NCBI GenBank assembly: GCA_003134965.1
Contig: PLDA01000003.1
Coordinates: forward strand, 682,001 to 746,000
Direction of reading: 5' to 3'
Length of the DNA: 64,000 bases
Origin: Vulcanimicrobium winogradskyi
GTDB lineage: Bacteria > Vulcanimicrobiota > Vulcanimicrobiia > Vulcanimicrobiales > Vulcanimicrobiaceae
In this document: positions 8,040 through 15,128 of the stretch, one piece after another
Numbering within the stretch: position 1 is the first letter of the stretch
Layout of the letters: each line of letters begins with the position of its first letter
Position numbers and translations under genes: made by a program
The notes under the pieces: model-generated
Databases searched by the model: none
The model's input: the letters and a program-made list of their open reading frames with translations, nothing else
Told to the model about the DNA's origin: nothing

Positions 8040-8524
8040 TATCGTTGCCCACGCGCTTCGCGCACCGGTCGGAAAAAACTCTCGAAACAAGCGAGGGGGG
8101 TTAGCGGATCCGTCGGCTCGTAGCCCGCTCGCGCGGGAACGGTCTCCGCGCCGATGATCGCGGCAGCCTTCGCACTGTCGGGATCGCTGCAGGTGCCCGC
8201 GGCGAACTCCCCGCCGACCGCCGAGACGATCCGGAAGTACTCGTTCGGGTCGCGGCGCTTCGCGCGCGGCAGCATCTCGGCGCAGTACGTCTCCTGCACC
8301 GCTTGGTGATCGCAGGCGCGGAAGAACGCCGGCTGCGCCTTCGCCGCGTCGTAACGATGGTTCTCGAACGCGTGCACGAGCGTCGCGGTGTCGGTCGTCC
8401 CGCTCGCCTCCACGAGCCGCACGACCACCTGTGCCGAACGAACACGGGACGGCACGGCGGCGGCGCTTACACCGAGCGAGGTCGCACCGGCGAGGAACGA
8501 GCCGCGAGTCGCCAAAGGACGCAT
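8039..8524 (-). CDS. Small secreted protein of unknown function
   Basis: 161 aa. The N-terminus MRPLATRGSFLAGATSLGVS is a signal-peptide-like sequence with a loose Tat flavour (RGSFL) and an AAAV cleavage region. The mature part has four cysteines (ACDHQ, TYCAE, GTCSD, ACFES), which could form two disulfides. It is translationally coupled to the S1-like gene by TAATG. Its ATG is one base from the GTG of the divergent gene at 8526, leaving no separate promoter space. No family was recognised. Confidence 0.6.
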   Translation of the reverse strand: MRPLATRGSFLAGATSLGVSAAAVPSRVRSAQVVVRLVEASGTTDTATLVHAFENHRYDAAKAQPAFFRACDHQAVQETYCAEMLPRAKRRDPNEYFRIVSAVGGEFAAGTCSDPDSAKAAAIIGAETVPARAGYEPTDPLTPLACFESFFRPVREARGQR

Positions 8525-8525
8525 C

Positions 8526-9376
8526 GTGCGCCACTCGAACCGAACCGCCGCCGCATTTCTTGCCGCCGCCCTTTTCGCCGTGCCCGGCGGTACCGTGACC
8601 GGCGCAAGCCTGGACAACCCCACCGTCCCCACCGGTGCCGGCGACGCGATCTTCGCCATCGGCGAGGGCGGGTTTCTCGAACCCGTCGCCGTCCGCATCC
8701 ACGGCACGTTCGTCAACCCCGGTCCAACCGATGGACAGCCTTCCGACAAGCTGCGCATGGAAGCCAACGCATCGATCGCGACCAACGGCAACCACGTCCA
8801 CGTGATCTTCGGCCGCCGCGCCATCGCGACGGTCCCCGCCAAGGTCGCCAACGGCAGCGCACGATCACCGTTCCACCGAGCCTGCACCTGGGCGTCACCA
8901 TCGAAGCGCTCGCATCACCGACCCTCACCGGTCACGCCGCCTCAGCGCGCCGCGCCTTGACGCCGGCAGAACGCAAAGCGGCGCTCGCCCTCGCGACGTC
9001 CGCCCTCGGCAACGCCCCCACGAGCGCGCTCGAGGTCCGCAACCTGACCGCAATCGATCTCGGCCACGGCCCCGCATACATCGGCACGATCTTCGTGAGC
9101 GGAGCCGCGACGACGCACAAAGACCAACACCTGTTTTTCATCGCCGAGCGCACCAACGGCACGCTCCGCGCAACACTCACCAGCCTGCAAACCACCCAAA
9201 GCAACCCCGAGCTCACCGGCACCGGCGAAGCCCTCGTCGACGCGATCGACCTCGCCCCCAACACGCCCGCCGTCGTCACCCGCATCCTCGGCTACGACGC
9301 CCACACCTTCGCCATCTACACCCGCAAAGGCACCAGCTGGAAGACCATCTACACCGGCGGCGGCGTCGCGCTCTAA
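8526..9376 (+). pseudogene. Secreted-protein gene interrupted by a frameshift
   Basis: The reading frame from GTG 8526 (AAAGGA 7 nt upstream) gives a signal peptide (RHSNRTAAAFLAAALFAVPG) and a domain with AIGEGGFLEPVAVRIHGTFV. Around 8857-8866 the protein-like reading moves to another frame, which continues as ITVPPSLHLGVTIEALASPT and runs to TAA 9374-9376 (TRKGTSWKTIYTGGGVAL). Together they make one protein of about 280 aa. It is a frameshifted gene or an assembly error; no function was recognised. Confidence 0.6.
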
Positions 9377-9383
9377 ACCGTGC

Positions 9384-10010
9384 CTAGACCTTCTCGATCT
9401 GGTAGAACTCCAGCTCGACCGGCGTCTCGCGCCCGAAGATCGAGATGAGCGCGCGAACCTTTTCTTTTTCCGGCTGGATGTCGTCGACGATCCCGGTGAA
9501 GTCGAAGAACGGTCCCGAGGTGACCTTGATCCGGTCGCCCTTCGCAAAGTCGATCTTGAGTTTGGGCGTCTCGATCCCCATCTGCTTGAGGATCGTCTTC
9601 ACTTCTTTGTCCTGCAACGGTACGGGCTTCTCACCTGACCCCGGCGAGCCGACGAATCCGGTCACGCCCGAGGTGTTGCGCACGACGTACCAGGACGCGT
9701 CGTCCATGTCCATCTCGACGAGCACGTAGCCCGGGAAGACTTTCTTGGGGGTGATCTTACGCTTGCCGTCCTTGAACTCGACCTCGTCTTCCATCGGGAC
9801 GAGCACGCGGAAGATCTTGTCCTGCATGTTCATCGAGTGGATGCGGCGCTCGAGGTTCGCCTTGACCTTGTTCTCGTAGCCGGAGTACGTGTGGATCACG
9901 TACCACTTCTTGCGATCGTCGGTCTTCTTCTGAGCCGGCGCCGCCGGCGCGGCGGCCTGCTCGTCGGGCTCGGTGACCGCGGTGACGGTGGTGGTCGCGT
10001 CTTGATCCAT
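9384..10010 (-). CDS. nusG: Transcription termination/antitermination protein NusG
   Basis: 208 aa. The NGN domain begins at KKWYVIHTYSGYENKVKANL, followed by FPGYVLVEMDMDD and TSGVTGFVG, and the C-terminal KOW domain contains FAKGDRIKVTSGPFFDFTGI. NusG binds RNA polymerase and links it to Rho or ribosomes. An Ala/Pro/Glu-rich N-terminal extension of about 30 aa precedes the domain. The ATG at 10010 overlaps the secE stop (TGATG), giving the classic secE-nusG pair. rplK-rplA, its usual downstream partners, are displaced by about 7 kb. Confidence 0.96.
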   Translation of the reverse strand: MDQDATTTVTAVTEPDEQAAAPAAPAQKKTDDRKKWYVIHTYSGYENKVKANLERRIHSMNMQDKIFRVLVPMEDEVEFKDGKRKITPKKVFPGYVLVEMDMDDASWYVVRNTSGVTGFVGSPGSGEKPVPLQDKEVKTILKQMGIETPKLKIDFAKGDRIKVTSGPFFDFTGIVDDIQPEKEKVRALISIFGRETPVELEFYQIEKV

Positions 10011-10273
10011 CAGCGTGCGCCTCCGGTCAGCCAACCGAAGATGTAGCCGAGCGCGAGGTCACAGAGGTACGTGAAGATGCCCACGCCGACGACCAGCGCG
10101 ATGGTCAGCAGCGTCGCCGCGATCCATTCTTCGCGCGTCGGCCAGGTGACACGGCGCATCTCGGCGACGATGCCGCGAACGAAGTCTCGGGTCCGCGCCG
10201 CGTTTGCCGCCCGCTGCGCGGGGGTGACGGCGGGACGCTTCGCCGGCTGACGAGTGGTGGGGGTCGACTTCAT
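10010..10273 (-). CDS. secE: Preprotein translocase subunit SecE
   Basis: 87 aa with the SecE signature FVRGIVAEMRRVTWPTREEW followed by one membrane helix (AATLLTIALVVGVGIFTYLC). SecE clamps SecY in the Sec translocon. A basic, Pro/Thr-rich N-terminus precedes the amphipathic helix. It is coupled to nusG by overlapping stop/start, with tRNA-Trp and rpmG upstream on the same strand, the standard bacterial arrangement. Confidence 0.95.
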   Translation of the reverse strand: MKSTPTTRQPAKRPAVTPAQRAANAARTRDFVRGIVAEMRRVTWPTREEWIAATLLTIALVVGVGIFTYLCDLALGYIFGWLTGGAR

Positions 10274-10295
10274 ACTACCTTGTACCGCAGAAGAT

Positions 10296-10371
10296 TGGCA
10301 GGGCGGACAGGACTCGAACCTGCAACAACTGGTTTTGGAGACCAGGACTCTACCAATTGAGCTACCGCCCT
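10296..10371 (-). tRNA. tRNA-Trp (CCA anticodon)
   Basis: A full cloverleaf on the minus strand: acceptor AGGGCGG/CCGCCCT, D-arm GCTC...GAGT, anticodon loop CTCCAAA with anticodon CCA, T-arm CAGGTTCGAGTCCTG, discriminator G and an encoded CCA end (10296-10298). It lies between rpmG and secE, as in many bacteria. Confidence 0.97.
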
Positions 10372-10400
10372 AGAGGGCACGGCGAGCTACCCGCCCGTAC

Positions 10401-10565
10401 CTATTTGGTTTCCCGGTGGGCCTTATGGCAACGGCAAAAGCGGCAGTACTTGCTGAGTTCGAGCCGGGTCGAGGTTTTCTGCTTGTTCTTGAACGTGTTG
10501 TAGTTGCGACGTTTGCACTCGGTGCACGCCATCGTGACCATCACACGGTTCTCTTTTTTTGCCAT
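10401..10565 (-). CDS. rpmG: 50S ribosomal protein L33
   Basis: 54 aa: MAKKENRVMVTMACTECKRR, then a second Cys pair in KYCRFCRCHKAHRETK. The CxxC...CxxC zinc-binding version is kept. L33 sits near the ribosomal E site. It starts the rpmG-tRNA-Trp-secE-nusG unit and has a good promoter upstream (10640-10668). Confidence 0.96.
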   Translation of the reverse strand: MAKKENRVMVTMACTECKRRNYNTFKNKQKTSTRLELSKYCRFCRCHKAHRETK

Positions 10566-10639
10566 CGTCGTGTTCTCGAAAGGGAGCCGGGACGCCGGGA
10601 AACATGAAGAAAACGGACGCGCGGTCCGTTCCGGCTGAG

Positions 10640-10668
10640 AGTGTAGCACAGCCTCCGGCGAGTGTAAA
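10640..10668 (-). promoter_or_regulatory. Sigma-70-type promoter for rpmG-tRNA-Trp-secE-nusG
   Basis: On the minus strand TTTACA (10668-10663) and TACACT (10645-10640) are separated by exactly 17 nt. They lie 75 nt or more upstream of the rpmG start. The insertion point of the IS1595-type element is only about 8 bp upstream of this -35. Confidence 0.7.
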
Positions 10669-10675
10669 CCGAAGG

Positions 10676-10708
10676 AGGCGGCCGGGTATAAATCACTTGA
10701 CGACAGTG
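10676..10708. repeat. Left end of the IS1595-type element: target duplication and inverted repeat
   Basis: AGGCGGCC (10676-10683) is the 8-bp target-site duplication. The 25-bp terminal inverted repeat at 10684-10708 begins GGGTATAA and ends CTTGACGACAGTG; it matches the right end in 22 of 25 positions. Confidence 0.9.
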
Positions 10709-10725
10709 GCCTGGCGCGGTAGAAT
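10697..10725 (+). promoter_or_regulatory. Strong promoter for the transposase, partly inside the left inverted repeat
   Basis: TTGACG (10697-10702) and TAGAAT (10720-10725) are spaced by 17 nt. The -35 hexamer is part of the terminal inverted repeat. The A of the transposase ATG is 6 nt after the -10, so transcription would start at or next to the start codon, predicting a leaderless mRNA. The right inverted repeat carries the same TTGACG, facing inward. Confidence 0.7.
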
Positions 10726-10730
10726 TAGGC

Positions 10731-11696
10731 ATGGACAAGCAGCCCCTTCCCGACACGATGCTCGAAGCGGTCAGGCAGTTCGCCGATCCGCAGGTCGCGC
10801 ACGACTTCTTCGTCCAGCTCCGCTGGCCGCATGGTGTCGCGTGCCCTCGGATGGGCTGCGGGTCGGCTGCGGTCGCCTATATGCCGAAACGTCGGCGCTG
10901 GTACTGCAACGAGTGCAAGCAACAGTTTACGGCCAAGCTCGGGACGGTCTTTGAAGATTCGCCCATCGGCTTCGACAAGTGGCTTCCCGCCTTTTGGCTC
11001 ATCGCAAGCAACCGTAACGGCATCTCGTCCTACGAGATCGCGCGGGGGCTGAAGGTCACCCAGCGGACGGCTTGGTTCATGCTTCACCGCATCCGCGAGG
11101 CCATGCAATCTGACGCGTTCGACATGCTCACCGGGACCGTCGAAATGGACGAGGCGTACATCGGCGGCAAGCACCATAACAAGTCCCTGGCCAAGCGCCG
11201 CGAATTGCGCGAGCGCCGCGAAGCGCGTGGCATGACGAACGACCCCCGCGACGAGAAAACCGCGGTGTTCGGCATGGTGGAACGCGGCGGGCGTGTCCGC
11301 GCCTGGAAGATTCCGGGCGACGTGTCGCACAAGACGCTGCTTCCGAAGATGCGCGATAGCATTCACCACGACGCTACGGTCTACACCGACGCGTCGAACC
11401 TCTACACGCACATAAACGAATACTTTATGACGCACTCGTCGGTGAATCACTCCATCGAAGAGTACGTTCGCGGGAACGTCCACACGAATAACATCGAGTG
11501 CTTTTGGGCCGTGCTCAAGCGCACCATCGGCGGGACGTACATTCACGTCAACCCGCGTCACCTGGACCGCTACCTCTCCGAGCAAGTGTATCGCTTTGAC
11601 GAGCGGCAAAACACGGACGGGCCGCGCTTTGCGAAAGCGGTAAAAGGCGCAGACGGAAAGCGGTTGACGTACAAGAGCCTGATCGCCAAGGCGTGA
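10731..11696 (+). CDS. IS1595-family transposase
   Basis: 321 aa. The N-terminal zinc-ribbon (CPRMGCGSAAVAYMP, WYCNECKQQF) is followed by an ISXO2-type DDE domain: TGTVEMDEAYIGG (first Asp), VYTDASNLYTHI (second Asp) and GNVHTNNIECFWAVLKRTIG (acidic residue in a region typical of the family, which often uses N or E here). It acts on the inverted repeats at 10684 and 13038. No ribosome-binding site is visible, in agreement with a leaderless start. The TGA overlaps the GTG of the next gene (GTGA). Confidence 0.93.
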   Translation: MDKQPLPDTMLEAVRQFADPQVAHDFFVQLRWPHGVACPRMGCGSAAVAYMPKRRRWYCNECKQQFTAKLGTVFEDSPIGFDKWLPAFWLIASNRNGISSYEIARGLKVTQRTAWFMLHRIREAMQSDAFDMLTGTVEMDEAYIGGKHHNKSLAKRRELRERREARGMTNDPRDEKTAVFGMVERGGRVRAWKIPGDVSHKTLLPKMRDSIHHDATVYTDASNLYTHINEYFMTHSSVNHSIEEYVRGNVHTNNIECFWAVLKRTIGGTYIHVNPRHLDRYLSEQVYRFDERQNTDGPRFAKAVKGADGKRLTYKSLIAKA

Positions 11697-12451
11697 TTCC
11701 GCAGCTTCAGAGTGCATGGGCGAAGCTAGAACGGGCCGACAAGCACATCTTCGAGTTTGGAGCTTGGGTTCAGACAACCTTCGCTGCCGACAGTTACACG
11801 GTCGTCAAAGAGACAGAGCCCGATGGACTGCACGAAATCCTGAAGATTCAATATCATACCCCGATTATTCCAAGTCCAGTTATAGCAATCGTAGGCGACG
11901 CTGTTCATAATCTGCGCTCCGCGCTCGATCATCTCGCGTGCGCCATCGCTTTGCGGCACAATCCGAACACTCGCCTGGAAAACATTGCGTTCCCCATCTG
12001 TAAGTCGAGAGAAGTGTTCAATCATTCCGGTACGCAGGGAAAGATACGAGTTTTGGGACCTGCCGGTGAAGCATTTATCAGGAGTTTGAAGCCATATGCG
12101 GGAGATGATGGAATTGGCTATTTCTGGACCCTGCATCGTCTTGACGTTACGGACAAGCACCGCGCACTTTTGACCACAGGTATCTTTGGGGCGGCAGACA
12201 GTATCGGCCCTGAAGCAGCGCGTGTGATCCAATTCAGCGCCAAGCGTGGGGACTGGCAAAGCCTGGAAAAAGACGTAGTAATCGCCCGATGGTGCGTTGG
12301 AGAACCGGAGCCCAACGTGTTCCAAATCTTCAATGTAGCGTTCAACGAGCCGGAGATTGTTGGAAAAGAGCCCGCCTTTGCGGTACTTATGAATGCCCGC
12401 GCGCTCGTCGAATGGACCCTGGGTGAGGCAGAACGCGATATAGCGTGGTGA
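11693..12451 (+). CDS. Passenger protein of the IS1595-type element (unknown function)
   Basis: 252 aa beginning with GTG 11693, overlapping the transposase stop. Visible features are an N-terminal helix (LQSAWAKLERADKHIFEFGA), the segment VGDAVHNLRSALDHLACAIA and YFWTLHRLDVTDKHRALLTT. Proteins with the HNLRSALDHL motif are common hypothetical proteins, but I know no assigned function. Coupling to the transposase and position inside the inverted repeats make it a passenger gene. A very long open frame runs antisense to it but has less natural composition. Confidence 0.75.
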   Translation: MIPQLQSAWAKLERADKHIFEFGAWVQTTFAADSYTVVKETEPDGLHEILKIQYHTPIIPSPVIAIVGDAVHNLRSALDHLACAIALRHNPNTRLENIAFPICKSREVFNHSGTQGKIRVLGPAGEAFIRSLKPYAGDDGIGYFWTLHRLDVTDKHRALLTTGIFGAADSIGPEAARVIQFSAKRGDWQSLEKDVVIARWCVGEPEPNVFQIFNVAFNEPEIVGKEPAFAVLMNARALVEWTLGEAERDIAW

Positions 12452-12453
12452 GT

Positions 12454-12603
12454 CTAACCCTGCTTCTTCGGCTCCGGCTTCTCCGGCTTGGGCTTCGTCG
12501 CCACGTCCTTCGGGACACGTGCGATCGCCGCGACCAATTCTTTGAATCGCTCCAGCGGGATCAGAGGCTCTAACGGCTTGCGCGACGACATTGTCCGCAT
12601 CAT
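12454..12603 (-). CDS. Small Lys/Pro-tailed protein inside the IS element
   Basis: 49 aa starting MMRTMSSRKPLEPLIPLERF, then KELVAAIARVPKDVATK and a KPEPKKQG tail. The pattern PxERFxxLxxxxxxVPKxxV is seen in many small hypothetical proteins of phages and mobile elements. It converges on the passenger gene at 12451. The start could also be ATG 12591. No ribosome-binding site is clear. Confidence 0.45.
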   Translation of the reverse strand: MMRTMSSRKPLEPLIPLERFKELVAAIARVPKDVATKPKPEKPEPKKQG

Positions 12604-12627
12604 AGCACGCTTCGGAGGGGGTATCAG

Positions 12628-12828
12628 ATGCCGAGTGGTTACGAGACGCAGATTCTTCATGCCGTTCAGGCGGTTGGAAACCGTCTCCAGGACATTGAGA
12701 AGCTTCTTTGGGTGATTGCGTGTTCTCAGGTGGTTCAGGCGGATCGGGCAAAAGGCGACGGGGGAGGACACCAATCTCTTGACCGAGTTCTTCAAGAAGT
12801 GGCCGCAGAACTGAAGATAGGAACCTAG
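12628..12828 (+). CDS. 66-aa passenger ORF of the IS element
   Basis: ATG 12628 is preceded by GGAGG at good distance. The product, MPSGYETQILHAVQAVGNRL then QDIEKLLWVIACSQVVQ, looks like a short helical protein with a glycine-rich hinge. It overlaps, on the opposite strand, the open frame that starts at 12946. No family was recognised. Confidence 0.45.
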   Translation: MPSGYETQILHAVQAVGNRLQDIEKLLWVIACSQVVQADRAKGDGGGHQSLDRVLQEVAAELKIGT

Positions 12829-12946
12829 TCCTTTCCGCTTCGTAGTCTGCGAGCATTTTCGCGCGCCAGTTAGCTGCCAGCGAGTCAAGATGATCTTTGC
12901 CTGGGGGTCGCGGCGGCCATCCAAAGGGATGCTCCGGTGGGCTCAT
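12640..12946 (-). other. Alternative minus-strand coding stretch near the IS right end
   Basis: A minus-strand frame opens at ATG 12946 with GGGAGGG upstream and reads MSPPEHPFGWPPRPPGKDHL, then ANWRAKMLADYEAERTRF. The first 90 or so residues look protein-like; further on the frame becomes an antisense reading of the passenger genes. Either this or the plus-strand 66-aa ORF is the real gene, possibly both; I cannot decide. Confidence 0.3.
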
Positions 12947-13013
12947 CGCGCGCCCTCCCGGTAGGCGCGCGCCGCCCTGTCACCTAGGCAGGCTTCGCCC
13001 CTTAGGGCAGAAT

Positions 13014-13046
13014 CACTGTCGTCAAGTATGTTATACCCAGGCGGCC
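13014..13046. repeat. Right end of the IS1595-type element: inverted repeat and target duplication
   Basis: Positions 13014-13038 (CACTGTCGTCAAG...TTATACCC) are the inverted copy of the left end. AGGCGGCC at 13039-13046 is the second copy of the target duplication. Confidence 0.9.
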
Positions 13047-13076
13047 ACCCCGGAGCAGGACCATCCTTCGCCAGCC

Positions 13077-13268
13077 ATGCCCTTGGAGACCGACGCCCTC
13101 TACGCCTGCCCCAGCTGTGGCGAGCGGAATGCCTTGGGGATCGACCCGACCGCCGGCCGCCGCCAGACCCTGGTCGAGGATTGCCCGGTCTGCTGCCGCC
13201 CGCTCGTCTTCTCGGTCGTGGTCGACCGCGACGGCGACGCGATCGTCGAGCGCGTCGAGCGCGAATAA
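13077..13268 (+). CDS. CPXCG-type cysteine-rich small protein
   Basis: 63 aa with two metal-binding Cys pairs, YACPSCGERNALGIDP and EDCPVCCRPLVFSVVVD. This is the layout of CPXCG-motif zinc-ribbon proteins, usually of unknown role. The stop codon directly abuts the end of the convergent GGDEF gene. The IS element inserted about 30 bp upstream of its start, so its native promoter may be cut off. Confidence 0.7.
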   Translation: MPLETDALYACPSCGERNALGIDPTAGRRQTLVEDCPVCCRPLVFSVVVDRDGDAIVERVERE

Positions 13269-14945
13269 CTACACCGCGACGAGCGGAGACTCGACGACCC
13301 GGTTACGGCCGGTGTTCTTCGCCCGGTAGAGCGCGCGATCGGCACGCTCGACCACGTCGCCGATGCCGTCGGCCGAGCGCGCATAGGCGACCCCGACCGA
13401 GACCGTGACGGGCTTGCCGTCGGCATAGGCGAGGCCGCCCGCTTCGATCGCTCCGCGCAGGCGCTCGGCGACCTGGAGTGCGCGCTCGCGTGACGCGTCG
13501 CGCAGCAGCACGAGAAACTCTTCGCCTCCGAAACGGCCGGCGGCGTCGACGCCTCGGACGTTCTGGGCGATGATCCGGCCGATCTGCGCCAGGGCGCGAT
13601 CGCCGCTCTGGTGGCCGAGCAGGTCGTTGATCGACTTGAAGTGGTCGACGTCGAGCAGGAGCACCGCGTAGCGGCCGCCGCTGCGAACGTGCGTCATCGC
13701 CTCGTCGAGCGCGCGAGCGACCCCGCGGCGGTTCGGCAGCCCGGTCAGCGTGTCGATGCTCGCCAAGGTCCGCGTCGCGGCGATCGCGCCGTACTCGCCG
13801 AGCAGCGGGCCGATCTCCGCGGCGGCACGCTCGTAGTCGCGCGATGCGACGAGCGGCGCATCTTCGGGCGTGCGGAACACGACCATTGCACCCCGCAGCC
13901 CGCCGTCCGCGTCGTTGGCGGCATACGCGTGGACCGAACCGTGCTCTTCGCGCTCGATCACGACGTCTTCACCGGTCACCTGGACCTCGAGCAACGCCCG
14001 GCCGCCGAGCCGCTCGAGGTCGCCCGGGACCGGCGCACCGAAGCGCATCAACCGCGACCACCGGTCGGTGCCCCCGCGCCCGAACGCGGCGATCTCGAGC
14101 GACTCGCGCACGATCCGCGGGTCGATCGACTCGAGCAGCGATCGCAGCTGCGGCTGCGGATCGGTGGCGTGCAGCATCGCGTCGACGGCTTGGCGCGAGA
14201 GCGCGAGCCGATGCACTCGCGCGTTGGCGCGTGCGAGCCGGTGCAGCAGCGCTCCGATCAACACCAGCGGCAGCATCAGCGCGACGCCGAGGAACGCGCC
14301 CTCGGCGGCGGCGACGTGCGCGACGCCGTACGCCCAGCACGTCTCGACCAGGATGGTGAGCACGGTCGCGCCGTCGGCCAGATGCCGTCGCCAGATGCGC
14401 AGCAGCGAGCGCGTTTGGCGCAGCGCGATCAGCGGATCCAGCCACAGCAGATCGACCGCGAGGACGTACGTCGCCGCGATGGCGGCGAACACCGCCAGCG
14501 CCGCCATCGACGGCGTCACCGCGGCGGCTCGCTGCAGCGGCCCGGCGACGATCGCCGCAGCGGCGAGCGCGGGGAAGCGCAGCGTCGCCGTGAGCAGCCG
14601 CTCCGGGAACGGATGGCGCCGCAGGCCCTGCGGCCGGACGAGCTGCGCGACCAGCGCGCAGCAAGCGGCCCAGAACCAGCCCTCGTGCGCGAGCACAGCG
14701 ACGATCAGCGGGACGAGCAGCCCGACGCGGTCGCTCTCGGGCGTCGGCCGGCGGCTGCGCTCGAAATGGGCGGCGGGCGCGCGCAGCCAGCCGAGCGCCA
14801 GCGTGACGGCGAGCGCTCCCAGGAGGAAGGCGAGATCGTCCGGACGGAGCGCCCGCACGGCCGCGGATCCCCAGAGTACGATCGAGACCGCCGCCGCGAG
14901 CAGCGAAGCGGTGCGAACGGTCAAGTACGCGCGGCGAGCGATCAC
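13269..14945 (-). CDS. Membrane-anchored diguanylate cyclase (GGDEF)
   Basis: 558 aa. Roughly residues 1-260 hold about seven or eight hydrophobic helices. A GAF-like region follows (about 280-400) and then a GGDEF domain from SIDTLTGLPNRRGVARALDE, with LLDVDHFKSINDLLGHQSGD and the active-site GRFGGEEFLVLLRD (GGEEF). It should make cyclic di-GMP from two GTP. The GTG start at 14945 overlaps the TGA of the preceding small gene (GTGA), and the chemoreceptor gene lies just upstream, so sensing and c-di-GMP output may be co-expressed. Confidence 0.92.
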   Translation of the reverse strand: MIARRAYLTVRTASLLAAAVSIVLWGSAAVRALRPDDLAFLLGALAVTLALGWLRAPAAHFERSRRPTPESDRVGLLVPLIVAVLAHEGWFWAACCALVAQLVRPQGLRRHPFPERLLTATLRFPALAAAAIVAGPLQRAAAVTPSMAALAVFAAIAATYVLAVDLLWLDPLIALRQTRSLLRIWRRHLADGATVLTILVETCWAYGVAHVAAAEGAFLGVALMLPLVLIGALLHRLARANARVHRLALSRQAVDAMLHATDPQPQLRSLLESIDPRIVRESLEIAAFGRGGTDRWSRLMRFGAPVPGDLERLGGRALLEVQVTGEDVVIEREEHGSVHAYAANDADGGLRGAMVVFRTPEDAPLVASRDYERAAAEIGPLLGEYGAIAATRTLASIDTLTGLPNRRGVARALDEAMTHVRSGGRYAVLLLDVDHFKSINDLLGHQSGDRALAQIGRIIAQNVRGVDAAGRFGGEEFLVLLRDASRERALQVAERLRGAIEAGGLAYADGKPVTVSVGVAYARSADGIGDVVERADRALYRAKNTGRNRVVESPLVAV

Positions 14946-15112
14946 GCGAGCGGCGGCAGTCCCAGGAACGACCGGAAGACGTCGACCAGCCGGCGTTGTA
15001 CGCGGCGGCGATCGCCCAGACGGCGTTCAATGAAGATGCTGATTTGCGATCGCCGCCGGTCGCTGCGGCGGCGCTCTTCGCGCTCCGTCGAGCGCCGGTC
15101 GGAGTCGTCCAA
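14942..15112 (-). CDS. Small Arg-rich protein between chemoreceptor and diguanylate cyclase
   Basis: The predicted 56-aa product reads DDSDRRSTEREERRRSDRRR, then SQISIFIERRLGDRRRVQRR and a hydrophobic C-terminus (FRSFLGLPPLA). Repeated ERR/DRR blocks of this kind occur in small proteins near signalling genes. TTG 15112 is the likely start. The stop overlaps the GTG of the GGDEF gene, which supports it being translated. Function unknown. Confidence 0.5.
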   Translation of the reverse strand: MDDSDRRSTEREERRRSDRRRSQISIFIERRLGDRRRVQRRLVDVFRSFLGLPPLA

Positions 15113-15128
15113 GGTGCGCGGACGTTCG

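Larger units (their letters stand above)
10684..13038 (+). mobile_element. Complete IS1595-type insertion sequence with passenger genes (2355 bp)
   Basis: The element is bounded by 25-bp inverted repeats (10684-10708 and 13014-13038, 22/25 identical) and a perfect 8-bp direct repeat AGGCGGCC on both flanks. Eight-bp duplications are characteristic of the IS1595 family. It carries a zinc-ribbon DDE transposase, an overlapping downstream gene and smaller ORFs. Base composition inside is lower in GC than the surroundings. It inserted between the rpmG promoter and the small CPXCG gene. Ends and transposase look intact, so the insertion is probably recent. Confidence 0.92.

Noticed and set aside
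6699..8801. S1-like protein read as a 700-aa product
   Set aside because: The sequence before 8039 is a different reading of the secreted-protein gene; MSETDASK at 8039 is the natural start.
11726..12946. A 406-codon minus-strand open frame through the IS passenger region
   Set aside because: Most of it is antisense to the passenger gene, which is coupled to the transposase and has more natural composition. Only the first part (to about 12640) could be real and is listed as uncertain.
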